Positions 34,926 through 44,914 of a DNA stretch of 64,000 bases are shown piece after piece. Source of the DNA: Tolypothrix sp. NIES-4075 (GTDB lineage: Bacteria; Cyanobacteriota; Cyanobacteriia; Cyanobacteriales; Nostocaceae); assembly GCF_002218085.1 (NCBI RefSeq), contig NZ_BDUC01000002.1, forward strand, positions 372,001 through 436,000, written 5' to 3'. The translations under genes and the position numbers were made by a program. The notes beneath the pieces are model-generated. The model searched no databases and was not told the origin of the DNA. It saw only the letters and a program-made list of their open reading frames with translations. Position 1 is the stretch's first letter. Every line of letters begins with the position of its first letter.

Positions 34926-37037
34926 ATGGATTCCCGGATTCGCTTTTTAATGTGCGCCCCTGACCACTATGATGTGGACTATGTGATTAACCCCTGGATG
35001 GAAGGGAATATTCACAAGTCATCGCGCGATCGCGCTGTGGAACAGTGGCAAAAACTTCACCTTCTCCTGAAAGAACACGCTATTGTAGACTTAGTTGCAC
35101 CCCAGAAAGGTGTACCGGATATGGTGTTTACCGCCAACGCAGGCTTGGTGTTGGGCGATAGCGTTGTTCTCAGTCGCTTTTTACACAAAGAGCGTCAAGG
35201 AGAAGAACCTTACTTTAAACAATGGTTTGAAGAAAACGGCTACACAGTCAATGTACTACCGAAAGATTTGCCCTTTGAAGGTGCGGGAGACGCACTTCTA
35301 GACCGAGAAGGACGCTGGTTATGGGCGGGATACGGTTTTCGTTCAGAATTAGATTCTCACCCATATTTAGCGAAGTGGCTGGATATCGAGGTAGTCTCTT
35401 TACGTTTGATAGATGAGCGCTTTTATCACCTTGATACTTGCTTTTGTCCGCTTGCGAATGGTTATTTGCTGTATTATCCAGGTGCTTTTGATTCTTACTC
35501 CAACCGCATGATTGAAATGCGCGTTGTCCCAGAAAAGCGGATTGCAATTGAAGAAGCGGATGCGGTAAACTTCGCCTGCAATACGGTGAATGTAGACCAT
35601 ATCGTGATTATGAACAAGGCTTCGGATGCTTTAAAAGCAAGCCTTAACGATGCGGGTTTTCAAGTGATAGAAACACCGTTAACAGAATTTCTCAAAGCTG
35701 GTGGTGCGGCTAAATGTCTCACACTGCGGGTGACCGAACCAGTACGCGCAGAAGTTCACGCCAATGTTTCGGTAGAAAGTCGCATTATTCGCATTGAAGG
35801 ACACTTGCTTGATTCTGGCTTGATTAACCGCGCTCTAGATATGATTATCGATAGCGGCGGTAGTTTCCAAGTGCTAAATTTCAACTTGGGAGAACAGCGA
35901 CAAAGTACTTCAGCAGCTGAGGTGAAGGTGTCAGCACCTTCGCACGAGGTAATGGAAGAAATTGTATCTCACCTAATTGATTTGGGTGCGGTAGATTTGC
36001 CTCAAGATGAACGCGATGCCAAACTTGAGCCTGTATTGCAAGCAGGAGTTGCACCAGATGATTTTTATGTGAGTACGATTTATCCTACCGAAGTACGGAT
36101 TAACGGTCAATGGGTGAAGGTGCTTTCGCAACGGATGGATGGTGCGATCGCTGTTATCCAAACTCCTAATGGTTGGTTAGCACAGTGTAAACTTTTACGC
36201 GATTTAGAAATAGGCGAATATGTCGTTGTCGATGTGCAAGGTATCCGCACCATCCGCAAAACAGAATCGCGGGAACAACGTAACGCTCAAGAATTCACTT
36301 TTATGTCGGCGGGTGTTTCCAGCGAACGGCGCGTGGAATTAGTCGTGGAGCAGGTAGCGTGGGAGTTACGTAAAATTCGCGATGCTGGTGGTAAAGTAGT
36401 TGTCACAGCGGGACCTGTGGTGATTCACACTGGTGGGGGCGAACATTTGGCGCGGCTAATTAGAGAAGGATATGTACAAGCTCTGTTGGGTGGAAATGCG
36501 ATCGCTGTCCACGATATGGAGCAAAATATGATGGGGACTTCTCTCGGTGTGGATATGAAGCGGGGTGTGGCTGTACGCGGCGGACATCGCCACCATTTAA
36601 AGGTAATTAATACTGTCCGCCGTCATGGTAGCATTGCTGCGGCTGTGTCAGCTGGAGAGTTTAAGGGTGGTGTTATGTACGAGTGTGTCCGCGCTAATGT
36701 ACCTTTCAGCCTCGCTGGTTCGATTCGCGATGATGGTCCTTTACCGGATACGCAGATGGATTTGATTAAAGCTCAGGAGGAATATGCGAAACTGCTTAAA
36801 GGTGCGGATATGATTTTGATGTTATCATCAATGCTGCACTCTATTGGCGTGGGGAATATGACTCCGGCTGGGGTGAAGATGGTTTGTGTGGATATTAATC
36901 CAGCGGTGGTGACGAAGTTAAGCGACAGAGGTTCGATTGAATCGGTTGGTGTGGTGACGGATGTCGGGTTGTTTTTGAGTTTGTTGATACAGCAGTTGGA
37001 TAAGTTGACTAGTCCTTATCGAGCGGTGGTAGGATAA
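34926..37037 (+). CDS. agrE: Arginine dihydrolase / ornithine cyclodeaminase AgrE (ArgZ)
   Basis: 703 residues from the ATG at 34926; a GTG four codons earlier is possible. The N-terminal guanidine-modifying domain (about 1-270) has Asn22, Asn71 in TANAGLVL, His168 in FYHLDTCF and Cys264 in GGAAKCLTLR, the positions I recall for Synechocystis ArgZ. A middle segment and a C-terminal LOR/SDH-type Rossmann domain (GGNAIAVHDMEQN, SAGEFKGGVMYECV) follow. It turns arginine into ornithine and ammonia and then, as in Anabaena AgrE, ornithine into proline. It works in arginine and cyanophycin breakdown, which fits a heterocyst former. Confidence 0.94.
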   Translation: MDSRIRFLMCAPDHYDVDYVINPWMEGNIHKSSRDRAVEQWQKLHLLLKEHAIVDLVAPQKGVPDMVFTANAGLVLGDSVVLSRFLHKERQGEEPYFKQWFEENGYTVNVLPKDLPFEGAGDALLDREGRWLWAGYGFRSELDSHPYLAKWLDIEVVSLRLIDERFYHLDTCFCPLANGYLLYYPGAFDSYSNRMIEMRVVPEKRIAIEEADAVNFACNTVNVDHIVIMNKASDALKASLNDAGFQVIETPLTEFLKAGGAAKCLTLRVTEPVRAEVHANVSVESRIIRIEGHLLDSGLINRALDMIIDSGGSFQVLNFNLGEQRQSTSAAEVKVSAPSHEVMEEIVSHLIDLGAVDLPQDERDAKLEPVLQAGVAPDDFYVSTIYPTEVRINGQWVKVLSQRMDGAIAVIQTPNGWLAQCKLLRDLEIGEYVVVDVQGIRTIRKTESREQRNAQEFTFMSAGVSSERRVELVVEQVAWELRKIRDAGGKVVVTAGPVVIHTGGGEHLARLIREGYVQALLGGNAIAVHDMEQNMMGTSLGVDMKRGVAVRGGHRHHLKVINTVRRHGSIAAAVSAGEFKGGVMYECVRANVPFSLAGSIRDDGPLPDTQMDLIKAQEEYAKLLKGADMILMLSSMLHSIGVGNMTPAGVKMVCVDINPAVVTKLSDRGSIESVGVVTDVGLFLSLLIQQLDKLTSPYRAVVG

Positions 37038-37077
37038 GTGTCACGCAGAGGCGCAGAGGCGCAAAGGTAAGAAGAGG

Positions 37078-37575
37078 ATGGAAGGGGTAGCTTTTAAGAG
37101 AGGGTTACAAGTTCGTTGGGTCAGTTTTATTGCTGACTTTCTGCTGGTGGGGATGGTTGTCGGACCGCTAGCGGCTCCTTTTCTTGCTGCGTCTGGGTTG
37201 CCAATGTTAGGTTTGATTGCGGACATCATTTATTTCATGGGAAATCATGTGTGTCCGCAACCTAATATGGGGTTAGATTTGGCACCGCCGTTTATTATGG
37301 CTGTGTGTATGCGCTGTTACGGTACGGTAACGGGTTTGCTGTTTACTCGGTTGCTGTATGGAGTAAGTGGTGGTAAGGGTTTTTACTGGTTGAGTCAGTA
37401 TGGCTGGAGTGGTGCGGCGATCGCTATTGTGTTTATGATGGCTTATCCGTGGGAGTTAGCAGCGCAGGTTTTAGGTTGGTGGAATTTTAACAATTATTTG
37501 GTTACACCGTTTGGGTTGATTACTGGTTTGGCGTGGGGATTGTTTACTATGCCAATATTGCATTGTAAGTCTTAA
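37078..37575 (+). CDS. DUF2085 family membrane protein
   Basis: 165 residues with four to five membrane segments. The family motif is seen in FMGNHVCPQPNMG and AVCMRCYGTVTGLL, where conserved His and Cys residues (HxC, CxRCxG) could bind metal. Function unknown. A dispersed CGCAGAGGCGCAAAGG repeat lies between it and agrE. Confidence 0.88.
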   Translation: MEGVAFKRGLQVRWVSFIADFLLVGMVVGPLAAPFLAASGLPMLGLIADIIYFMGNHVCPQPNMGLDLAPPFIMAVCMRCYGTVTGLLFTRLLYGVSGGKGFYWLSQYGWSGAAIAIVFMMAYPWELAAQVLGWWNFNNYLVTPFGLITGLAWGLFTMPILHCKS

Positions 37576-37578
37576 TTA

Positions 37579-38643
37579 TTAATCATATTTAGAAGTGAGT
37601 GTTGTAACTAAAGCTTTAATATATGTATTGTGATTGTAGTGATTGCGTACAAGTTCATAACCTTGTTGAGCTATAGTTTCAGCTTTTTTGGGGTTGTTTA
37701 TCAGGCTGAGGATTGCTGCTTTTAACTCAACAAAGTCACCTGGGTTAACACCGATAACAGAGCCATAGTTGATTATATCGTTAATAATTCCTGGTGTTTG
37801 GGTGATGATTACAGGTCGCCGACAAGCCATAGCTTCAAACATTGTAGATAAACCGGCTTGGTAGTTATTTGGAAAAAGGGTGATGGCAACTACATCGGCA
37901 TCGCGGTAGAGTTGTCGTAACTCGTACCAGTCATAATAACGATACGACATATTCGCGGGGATCGCTTTTGGGAAAGTCCGCGATAATGTAGTTGCGTTGG
38001 GTGAGAAAGCGCAAATATTTACATCAACATCTAGCGATCGCGTTGCTTCAGCCAAAGTTCCATAATCTCGTTTCTCCAAACCCCCACTAGCAATGATTGG
38101 ACGCTTTTTATTTGCTGAAGCAAGTCCGGGTGTAAAAAAGGATATATCTGTAGGTTGTTCGCAAAATAGACGCACACGGTTCGGCGCTACACCTAAATAA
38201 TCACGCAGAAAGTTAGCTAGTGCGGGATTGTCGGTCAAAAACAAATCAACACGGTCTGCTAACTGAAATAACTTTAATAATAGACGACTTCGCGGTCGGT
38301 TGATGTTGCGGATAAAAACAACGATTTTTGGTGAGTGCAAGCGATCGCCACACAGCGATGCGATCGCAAAACCTATATCTTCACCAGTACAAAATATCAC
38401 ATCATCCTCTTTTAGAATCGAAGACAATTTACGTGCTAATGCCCAATGTTCTGGACGGCTGGAAATACACGCACGTATCCTATCTAAAGGTAACAAAGGT
38501 TCTTCCCCTGGTTGATAAACTGTCGCCTTTAAAAGCTGACTAATATCCCACATTACATGACTGGGACTTTTATCTGCTTGAGCATCTCTATTCATTTGTT
38601 CTAAGTCAAATCGGTTATTAAGAGCTATATGGTACTTAGTCAT
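37579..38643 (-). CDS. GT4 family glycosyltransferase
   Basis: 354 residues, GT-B fold. The C-terminal domain has RPIIASGGLEKRDYGTLAEA and the donor-binding region GLSTMFEAMACRRPVIITQT with the Glu of the EX7E motif, then GVNPGDFVELKAAI. The N-terminal part lacks a clear family consensus. It is likely to add a sugar to a surface polysaccharide, in view of the flippase and polymerase genes that follow. Confidence 0.85.
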   Translation of the reverse strand: MTKYHIALNNRFDLEQMNRDAQADKSPSHVMWDISQLLKATVYQPGEEPLLPLDRIRACISSRPEHWALARKLSSILKEDDVIFCTGEDIGFAIASLCGDRLHSPKIVVFIRNINRPRSRLLLKLFQLADRVDLFLTDNPALANFLRDYLGVAPNRVRLFCEQPTDISFFTPGLASANKKRPIIASGGLEKRDYGTLAEATRSLDVDVNICAFSPNATTLSRTFPKAIPANMSYRYYDWYELRQLYRDADVVAITLFPNNYQAGLSTMFEAMACRRPVIITQTPGIINDIINYGSVIGVNPGDFVELKAAILSLINNPKKAETIAQQGYELVRNHYNHNTYIKALVTTLTSKYD

Positions 38644-39237
38644 TATTATGTTTTTTATTTAATTTTACTAAATGGATTAGAGGGTATTTTAAGATTTTTT
38701 ATTGTGGTTTTATGTATTATTTAGAACTTAATACTTGGAAAAACTTAATATAAATTGATAATAATTTATACTACGATAAATAGCTAGTGATTGAACAGTA
38801 ACCTCTGATATATTAATTGGTAAGGTATTTTTAAACTAAGTATTTATTTGATACATATCTAATAAATGTATTAATCGATGCTTCCGATTTTAATTAATAG
38901 TAATATAAAGAGTTAATAAAGTTACGTACAGCAAATATATGCAAACTTTAAAAAACTTACTTGACAAGTATGCACAGTAATACTAACACTTACCCAACAA
39001 AAACTTGAAAGCGTTATTCTACCGTAGCGGTAATACCCTTCTCAAGAGCAAAGACGCTACGCTCGAAGAGCGCTTCTACGAACGCGAGTGCGTCTTGAAA
39101 CCAGAAGTGGGAAGCATAAAGGCTACATGTAATTATTGCTACATGAGTTATGTGTTGCGCTTATTCCTAAATACTCTCAGTCCATAACTTGCGTTGGCTG
39201 GTAACTTCTCTCATTACCAATTACCAATTCCGATTTC
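38644..39237. other. Long AT-rich intergenic region with one REP-type hairpin
   Basis: 594 bases. A foldback AAGACGC...GCGTCTT at 39051-39096 with inner HIP-like GCTCGAAGAGCGC is a dispersed cyanobacterial repeat; the open frame over it is artefactual. The first 400 bases hold nothing I recognise except the promoter side of the minus-strand glycosyltransferase. Confidence 0.5.
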
Positions 39238-40578
39238 CTAAAGAATCGCTTGAATGGGTAGTCCAAATCCTAAATAATTACGGATCAAGAGAAATAAAGC
39301 AAGCACTGCGATAAAAAAGGCAGTAGCTTGAATATCCTGAGTGAAGCTGGAAAATTTTTCTCTTGCTAACCCATACAAATTAACTAAGTATAAAGGCATA
39401 TCGCTGAGTGCAATGACGATAATTGCTCCGACGATGCCAAAATGAAAAAATGCGAAAGGTAGTCCCAGAAGAATCATCGCAAAACCAGCTAGATTACTTT
39501 GAGCTGAGTAAAATGGTTTGCCAATTGCCAACAAAGCAGGGCTGATGGTATGAAATAACATCGAAAACCAAACTCCGCAGCACAAAATCGGCATCATCCA
39601 AGTTGCTTCGCTATATCTTTTGTCATAAAGTGTGGCAATAACTAAATCACCAACAGTCACTAAAGCAGCTAAGAAAATTGCAAAACCCCCAAGCAGTAAT
39701 CGACGTTGACGGAGAATTTTGTCTCGCAAATTTGAGCGCGGTAAGTCAACGTGGTTGGAAATTGTGGGAAAAATGACTCTATAACTAAGATGTTTAATCA
39801 TTTCTTTGGGTACACATGCCAAAGTATAAGCAATTGTATATACCCCTAATATTTGAAAAGATAGTAGCTTACCAAGAATTAGGCGATCGGCTTGATCGTT
39901 CAAAAACATTACCGCTGAAGCCATAAACATCCATCTAGCGAAAGACAGAAGCTCTTTAAATGCATCTGCTTCCCAAGTAAAGCGGTTAGAATATCCTCGT
40001 ATTAACCAAAAGCTTCCAACTGTTCTATATAATGCCCCAGCTAGTACTCCTAAAGCTAGAGCCAAGATGTTTCGAGTTAACCAAGTCCAAATAATAACTG
40101 TAGCTAGAGTTAAGATTTGTACGAGCAAATCAAACCGAGTTAACTTTCCTAAATCTATGCGACGTTGAAGAGTATGTAAACTAGTGGAAGCGAAGCCATC
40201 AATGACTGAGGAAAATGTCATTATCGGAATTAACCACATCAGACGCTGGTCATTATAGAACTTTGCGATTGGAAACGTAAGTAGCAAGCAAAATAGCCAA
40301 ATTACGATGCCACGAATTGCTTGTAGTGTCCAAGCTGTATTCAGAAAAGCCGATTCTTCACCTTTTTTATTGTTGACAATACTTTGACCAATTCCCAGGT
40401 CTGAAAATAATTCAATCCCCGCTCTTAATGTATTTACTAAAGCCATTAAACCAAAATACTCTGGTATTAACAGCCGAGTCAAAATCAAATTTCCGCCAAA
40501 CCGCAAAATTTGACTAGTTCCGTAACCAGCAATTGTCCAGACTGCACCACGGATAGCAAGCTTTTTTACAGATGTCAT
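39238..40578 (-). CDS. Wzx-type polysaccharide flippase
   Basis: 446 residues with about twelve membrane segments of the MATE/PST fold (VKKLAIRGAVWTIAGYGTSQ, NTAWTLQAIRGIVIWLFCLL, DQADRLILGKLLSFQILGVY). It should flip lipid-linked oligosaccharide units to the periplasmic face for polymerisation. ATG at 40578 with GGA six bases upstream is chosen over the TTG at 40587. Confidence 0.88.
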   Translation of the reverse strand: MTSVKKLAIRGAVWTIAGYGTSQILRFGGNLILTRLLIPEYFGLMALVNTLRAGIELFSDLGIGQSIVNNKKGEESAFLNTAWTLQAIRGIVIWLFCLLLTFPIAKFYNDQRLMWLIPIMTFSSVIDGFASTSLHTLQRRIDLGKLTRFDLLVQILTLATVIIWTWLTRNILALALGVLAGALYRTVGSFWLIRGYSNRFTWEADAFKELLSFARWMFMASAVMFLNDQADRLILGKLLSFQILGVYTIAYTLACVPKEMIKHLSYRVIFPTISNHVDLPRSNLRDKILRQRRLLLGGFAIFLAALVTVGDLVIATLYDKRYSEATWMMPILCCGVWFSMLFHTISPALLAIGKPFYSAQSNLAGFAMILLGLPFAFFHFGIVGAIIVIALSDMPLYLVNLYGLAREKFSSFTQDIQATAFFIAVLALFLLIRNYLGFGLPIQAIL

Positions 40579-41232
40579 ATATTCCAAAGGAAAATTGGGT
40601 AAGTAAATGGATTATCAACAAGCTACTTTTTTCCGGACATAATATCTCCACAGTCATTAAAGAATTTAGCTTGCTATGAAGCTAAGTTGCTTTTAAGTAG
40701 AGAAAAGAAGAGTTTTTTATTTGAAAGCAATTCAGGTTTCCACTAGCTAGTAGATGGATATAAATAAATGCTTATTTTGTAGTCAGGGCTAGAACCGCTG
40801 TAAATGTTTAAGATGAGGGCTAGAGCCACTCACTACGAAACATAAAAGTATTTTTACTTTATATTCTCAACACAATATCATAATATTTGCTGAAAATAAA
40901 ATTACTTACAGTATGTAAATTTCTGATGTAGATATCGGCTTGTTTTTAAATTTTTGATAAAGATTAGTCTGTGATTGACGATACAATCACGAAGAAAAGT
41001 AGCAAAATTCAGACATCTAGCCGTCTGAAAAGTGAATTGGTGAGGCAGTAGCTTTAGTCAAGTAGAAGTGCTTAAATCTTAAACAAGTATCTTTTTAATT
41101 AAACCCAAACCAATTTTTGAGTAGGGGGATATACTTTTTCGTCGATAAGTCTGATTGAGCAAATAACTGCTTGCGTATTATTGGCATCACAAACCAGGGT
41201 AATTGCGTTCATAACATTCTGCACCTAAACCG
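40579..41232. other. Long divergent intergenic region in the polysaccharide locus
   Basis: 654 bases, AT-rich. It contains an inverted repeat GTGATTG-N6-CAATCAC at 40971-40990, a possible regulator site, and two copies of AGGGCTAGA 30 bases apart near 40785 and 40815. No gene is supported. Confidence 0.5.
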
Positions 41233-42354
41233 ATGAACTCAAAAATCTCATCGACAACTTCAGTTGCTAAACCTAAAGTCCATTTTCATTTCATTGATGC
41301 GCTACGGGGAATTGCTGCATTATGGGTGGTTTTTTATCATACCGATCCAGATGTGCGTCTTTTTGAATTAAGCAAATTATTGCCTAATTGGTTTACAGTT
41401 GTAGCGTTCAAATGGGGTAGTCTTGGTGTCAGTATATTCTTTGTCCTCAGTGGCTTTGTAATTGCATATTCGCTACGCGAGGCAAAAATTGACTTTGCCT
41501 ATTTTAAACGTTTTACTCTGCGACGTTTAACTAGGTTAAGTCCACCTTATTATGTAGCAATTCTTGTCGCTCTAGGCTTTGCGTTTATTTCTTCTTATGT
41601 TAAGCATGTAGCCTTTGCGCCGATGGGTGAATCTTTATCTTTTCAGAGGTTGCTGACACATTTATTTTATTTGCAAGGCATTTTTGGGCACAAAAATATC
41701 GATGATGTTTACTGGACTTTGTGTTTAGAAGTCCAGTTTTATTTAATTTTCTGTGCGTTGTTGGCGATCGCTCAATGGCTAGATTTTTCCTATAATTGGC
41801 GCTACCCTAAAGCAGCCGTGTTTGTTCTTGCTGCTACTGTCGCTGCTCTTTTTCCTCTAGGTGTATTTCCCGATAATAGCAGACCAGTAATATTTTTGCC
41901 TTTGTGGTACGCTTTTCTTTTAGGGGTCTTTGCTTATTGGTCATGGCGCGATAAGCTAAAGCCAATCTTTTTTTACTTGTATGCGGGTTTAGTGCTAACC
42001 GCAGGAATCGTCAACTCATTAAATTTTGCGATCGCTTCTGCAATTACTGCCAGCCTTATACTAGAAATCGGTCGAGCAAATCGCATGGAATGGCTAAATT
42101 GGCGCTGGCTCCAATTCCTCGGTAAAATTTCTTACAGCCTTTATCTCACCCACGTTTATCTCTTGGGAATTGTCTTTTTCCTAGGATATAAAATACTTGG
42201 TCGTCATCTCTGGAGCGAAATTCTCTGCTTAGTAGTGGCAATCGCCATCTGTATTAGCTTTGCCGCAATTATGTGGCAATTAGTAGAGAAACCATCGATT
42301 AAATTAAGTCAAAAGGTCAAGCTTGTAAAAAACACGGAGGCGATTCGTGTATGA
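41233..42354 (+). CDS. Acyltransferase 3 family membrane protein
   Basis: 373 residues, about ten membrane segments. The family starts FHFIDALRGIAALWVVFYH with the catalytic His, then SIFFVLSGFVIAYSLR and FTLRRLTRLSPPYYVA. It is likely to O-acetylate sugars of an exopolysaccharide at the membrane. Its stop overlaps the next start by 4 bases (ATGA). Confidence 0.9.
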   Translation: MNSKISSTTSVAKPKVHFHFIDALRGIAALWVVFYHTDPDVRLFELSKLLPNWFTVVAFKWGSLGVSIFFVLSGFVIAYSLREAKIDFAYFKRFTLRRLTRLSPPYYVAILVALGFAFISSYVKHVAFAPMGESLSFQRLLTHLFYLQGIFGHKNIDDVYWTLCLEVQFYLIFCALLAIAQWLDFSYNWRYPKAAVFVLAATVAALFPLGVFPDNSRPVIFLPLWYAFLLGVFAYWSWRDKLKPIFFYLYAGLVLTAGIVNSLNFAIASAITASLILEIGRANRMEWLNWRWLQFLGKISYSLYLTHVYLLGIVFFLGYKILGRHLWSEILCLVVAIAICISFAAIMWQLVEKPSIKLSQKVKLVKNTEAIRV

Positions 42355-43355
42355 AGTTACTAATAACAGGTGCATCCGGATTTTTAGGTCAGTATGTGGT
42401 AGCACAAGCGCTGCGACAGAAATTTGAGGTACGGGCAGTAGTTAGACCAAGCAGTGATGAAAAACGCCTGTCTTGGTACAATCACCCACAGGTGGAGTTA
42501 GCCCGCATTGACTTACAGCAATCAAATATTGTCGAGGCGTTGGATAATGTAAATGGAGTAATTCACCTCGCAGCAACCAAACAAGGCAACTTTGAGACAC
42601 AGTATAACAGTACTGTTGTCGGAACAGAAAACTTGCTCAAGGCGATGGTATCAGCCCAAGTGCGACGATTAGTAGCGATTAGCAGCTTTTCTGTATTTGA
42701 TTATTTGTACATTGCCTCAGGTGAAATCATCAGTGAAGATTCACCAATTGAGCGCGAACCAAAGCAGCGGGATGTATACGCGCAAACCAAATTAATTCAA
42801 GAAAATCTCGTCCGTGATTTTTCAGAGAAACATAATATAGATGTAACAATTATTCGACCGGGTGTAGTGTACGGGCGAGATAATTTGTGGAATGCTAGTC
42901 TTGGTGTAAAAGTGAGCGATCGCCTGTGGATTCAAATCGGAAAAAATGCCCAAATACCCTTGACTTATGTAGAAAATTGTGCAGAAGCGATTGTAACGGC
43001 GGTAAATAGTCAAGAGGCAATTGGTAAAACATTAAATATCGTTGATGACGATTTGCCGACTCAAAGTATTTACTTTGAAAAATTGATCGAGTTGCAAAAG
43101 CGATCGCCCTTCACAATCGGGATCAATTGGACAATGATGCGCTCCTTAGCGCGTACAAGTTGGGTATTTAATAAGTTACTAAAAGACAAAGTGAAGCTAC
43201 CCGGTATTCTCATTCCCGCAAGATTACATGCTCGATTTAAACCGCTACGCTACAGCAACACTCGCGCTCAACAAGTGTTGAACTGGAAGCCAAAATATTC
43301 CCTCGATGCAGCCCTAAAACGCAGTTGCAGTGATATTGAATTGTTGAATATGTAG
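42351..43355 (+). CDS. NAD-dependent epimerase/dehydratase (extended SDR)
   Basis: 334 residues with the Rossmann start KLLITGASGFLGQYVVAQAL, ISSFSVFDY and the YxxxK pair in DVYAQTKLIQE, plus VTIIRPGVVYGRDN. It probably modifies nucleotide sugars for the glycosyltransferases of this locus. Translation is coupled to the acyltransferase by an ATGA overlap. Confidence 0.88.
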   Translation: MKLLITGASGFLGQYVVAQALRQKFEVRAVVRPSSDEKRLSWYNHPQVELARIDLQQSNIVEALDNVNGVIHLAATKQGNFETQYNSTVVGTENLLKAMVSAQVRRLVAISSFSVFDYLYIASGEIISEDSPIEREPKQRDVYAQTKLIQENLVRDFSEKHNIDVTIIRPGVVYGRDNLWNASLGVKVSDRLWIQIGKNAQIPLTYVENCAEAIVTAVNSQEAIGKTLNIVDDDLPTQSIYFEKLIELQKRSPFTIGINWTMMRSLARTSWVFNKLLKDKVKLPGILIPARLHARFKPLRYSNTRAQQVLNWKPKYSLDAALKRSCSDIELLNM

Positions 43356-43371
43356 AGACGCTTGGACGCTT

Positions 43372-43425
43372 GGACGCTTAAAAAGAATTATTCCCCATTA
43401 CCCATTCCCCATTCCCCATTCCCAT
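43372..43425. repeat. STRR block of CCCCATT type
   Basis: Three GGACGCTT units followed by CCCCATTACCCATTCCCC repeats, in the gap before the second GT4 gene. Confidence 0.6.
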
Positions 43426-43432
43426 ATAAATT

Positions 43433-44710
43433 ATGCGTATCGCCTATTTAACTGGAGAATATCCCAGAGCAACAGATACCTTTATTCAGCGTGAAGTAGC
43501 AGCCTTGCGGGATATGGGTGTAGAAGTACACACATTTTCCGTTCGCCGGACGGGGGATGAACACATGGTAGGACTAGAACAAAAGCGAGAACGCGATCGC
43601 ACTTTTTACATCCTGCCCGTCAATCTGATAAATTTGCTACTTGCACATCTAACTTTACTGGTGAGTTCCCCAAGGAGATATTTACGCGCAATTCAGTTAG
43701 CATGGTCTACACGGCAACCTGGATTGCGGGGAACATTGTATCAATTATTCTACTTTCTCGAAGCCGGCATTCTTGCCAAAGAAATCAATCAACGGCAGAT
43801 TCCGCATTTGCACAATCATTTTGCCGATTCTAGCTGTAGTGTAGCGATGCTGGCGGCTGAATTCGGGGATTTTACTTTTAGTTTAACGTTGCACGGACCA
43901 TACATCTTTTTTGAGCCGTATCATTGGCGAATTGACGAGAAAATCAAGCGATCGCTATTTGTTTCTTGTATCAGTCATTACTGCCGCAGTCAAGGAATGA
44001 TATTTGCACCCCCAGAAAAATGGAAGCGAATGCACATCATTCATTGTGGAATCGATCCAGCTTTATTCGATGTCGTTTCTCACAACGAGTCAGGAAAAAA
44101 CCTGCTGTATGTAGGAAGATTAGCCGTAGTGAAAGGTTTGCCGATATTACTTGAAAGCCTGAGTTTTTTAAAGCGATCGCATCCAGAGATTTTGCTCACA
44201 GTCGTTGGTGACGGTTCAGACCGGGTACACTTAGAACAATTAGCCGACCAATTAGGATTAAGTGCAAATGTAAAATTTGTTGGCTATCAGTCGCAAGCTG
44301 AAGTCCGCAGATATATGCAGCAAACTGATGTATTCGTTATGTCCAGCTTTGCCGAAGGTGTACCAGTAGTACTGATGGAAGCGATGGCAGCAGGTGTCCC
44401 CGTAGTAGCGACGCAGATTGCTGGAATTAGCGAGTTAGTAGAAGATAATGTTAGCGGCTACTTGGTTCCGCCAGGAGATGCCTTTTATTTGGCTGAATCT
44501 TTGGGTAAATTACTGGCTACTTCTCAATTGCGTGTAACATTTGGTATCGCTGGTCGAGCAAAGGTAGAGAAAGATTTTAATATTAACTATGAAGTAGCAT
44601 GGCTGCATCGTGTCATGTCATCTGCCCTGCAAGGAAAAGTAGAATCTATTCGTCCGCATAACTCGGAAAAACTAGTTCCAATGAGTAAAGAGCCGATTAT
44701 CAACGTATAG
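43433..44710 (+). CDS. GT4 family glycosyltransferase (WcaL-like)
   Basis: 425 residues. GT-B fold with MRIAYLTGEYPRATDTFIQR at the N-terminus, as in WcaL/ExpE7-type exopolysaccharide transferases, LHNHFADSSCSVAMLAAEF, SLTLHGPYIFF, LLYVGRLAVVKGL and the EX7E motif in SSFAEGVPVVLMEAMAAGVP. It lies in the same direction as the acyltransferase and epimerase and is part of the polysaccharide operon. Confidence 0.9.
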   Translation: MRIAYLTGEYPRATDTFIQREVAALRDMGVEVHTFSVRRTGDEHMVGLEQKRERDRTFYILPVNLINLLLAHLTLLVSSPRRYLRAIQLAWSTRQPGLRGTLYQLFYFLEAGILAKEINQRQIPHLHNHFADSSCSVAMLAAEFGDFTFSLTLHGPYIFFEPYHWRIDEKIKRSLFVSCISHYCRSQGMIFAPPEKWKRMHIIHCGIDPALFDVVSHNESGKNLLYVGRLAVVKGLPILLESLSFLKRSHPEILLTVVGDGSDRVHLEQLADQLGLSANVKFVGYQSQAEVRRYMQQTDVFVMSSFAEGVPVVLMEAMAAGVPVVATQIAGISELVEDNVSGYLVPPGDAFYLAESLGKLLATSQLRVTFGIAGRAKVEKDFNINYEVAWLHRVMSSALQGKVESIRPHNSEKLVPMSKEPIINV

Positions 44711-44914
44711 AGAGGAATTTTAATAACTTCCTTTGGAGTTGAAGCTGGCTCACCTGGTATTTTAGCTATTAGTTTGACATAACAGGTAGTGAACAATCAT
44801 TATTGGTTATTCGTCATTAATGACAAAGCACAAATTAACTAATAATGATTGCTGAAAGCTAATAGTAGAATAAGGTACAGACCTTCATCTGCGTTCGTAA
44901 GAGAGGAAGAGACA

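Noticed and set aside
39005..39187. 60-residue ORF
   Set aside because: It runs through a dispersed REP-type hairpin and has no ribosome binding site or recognisable sequence.
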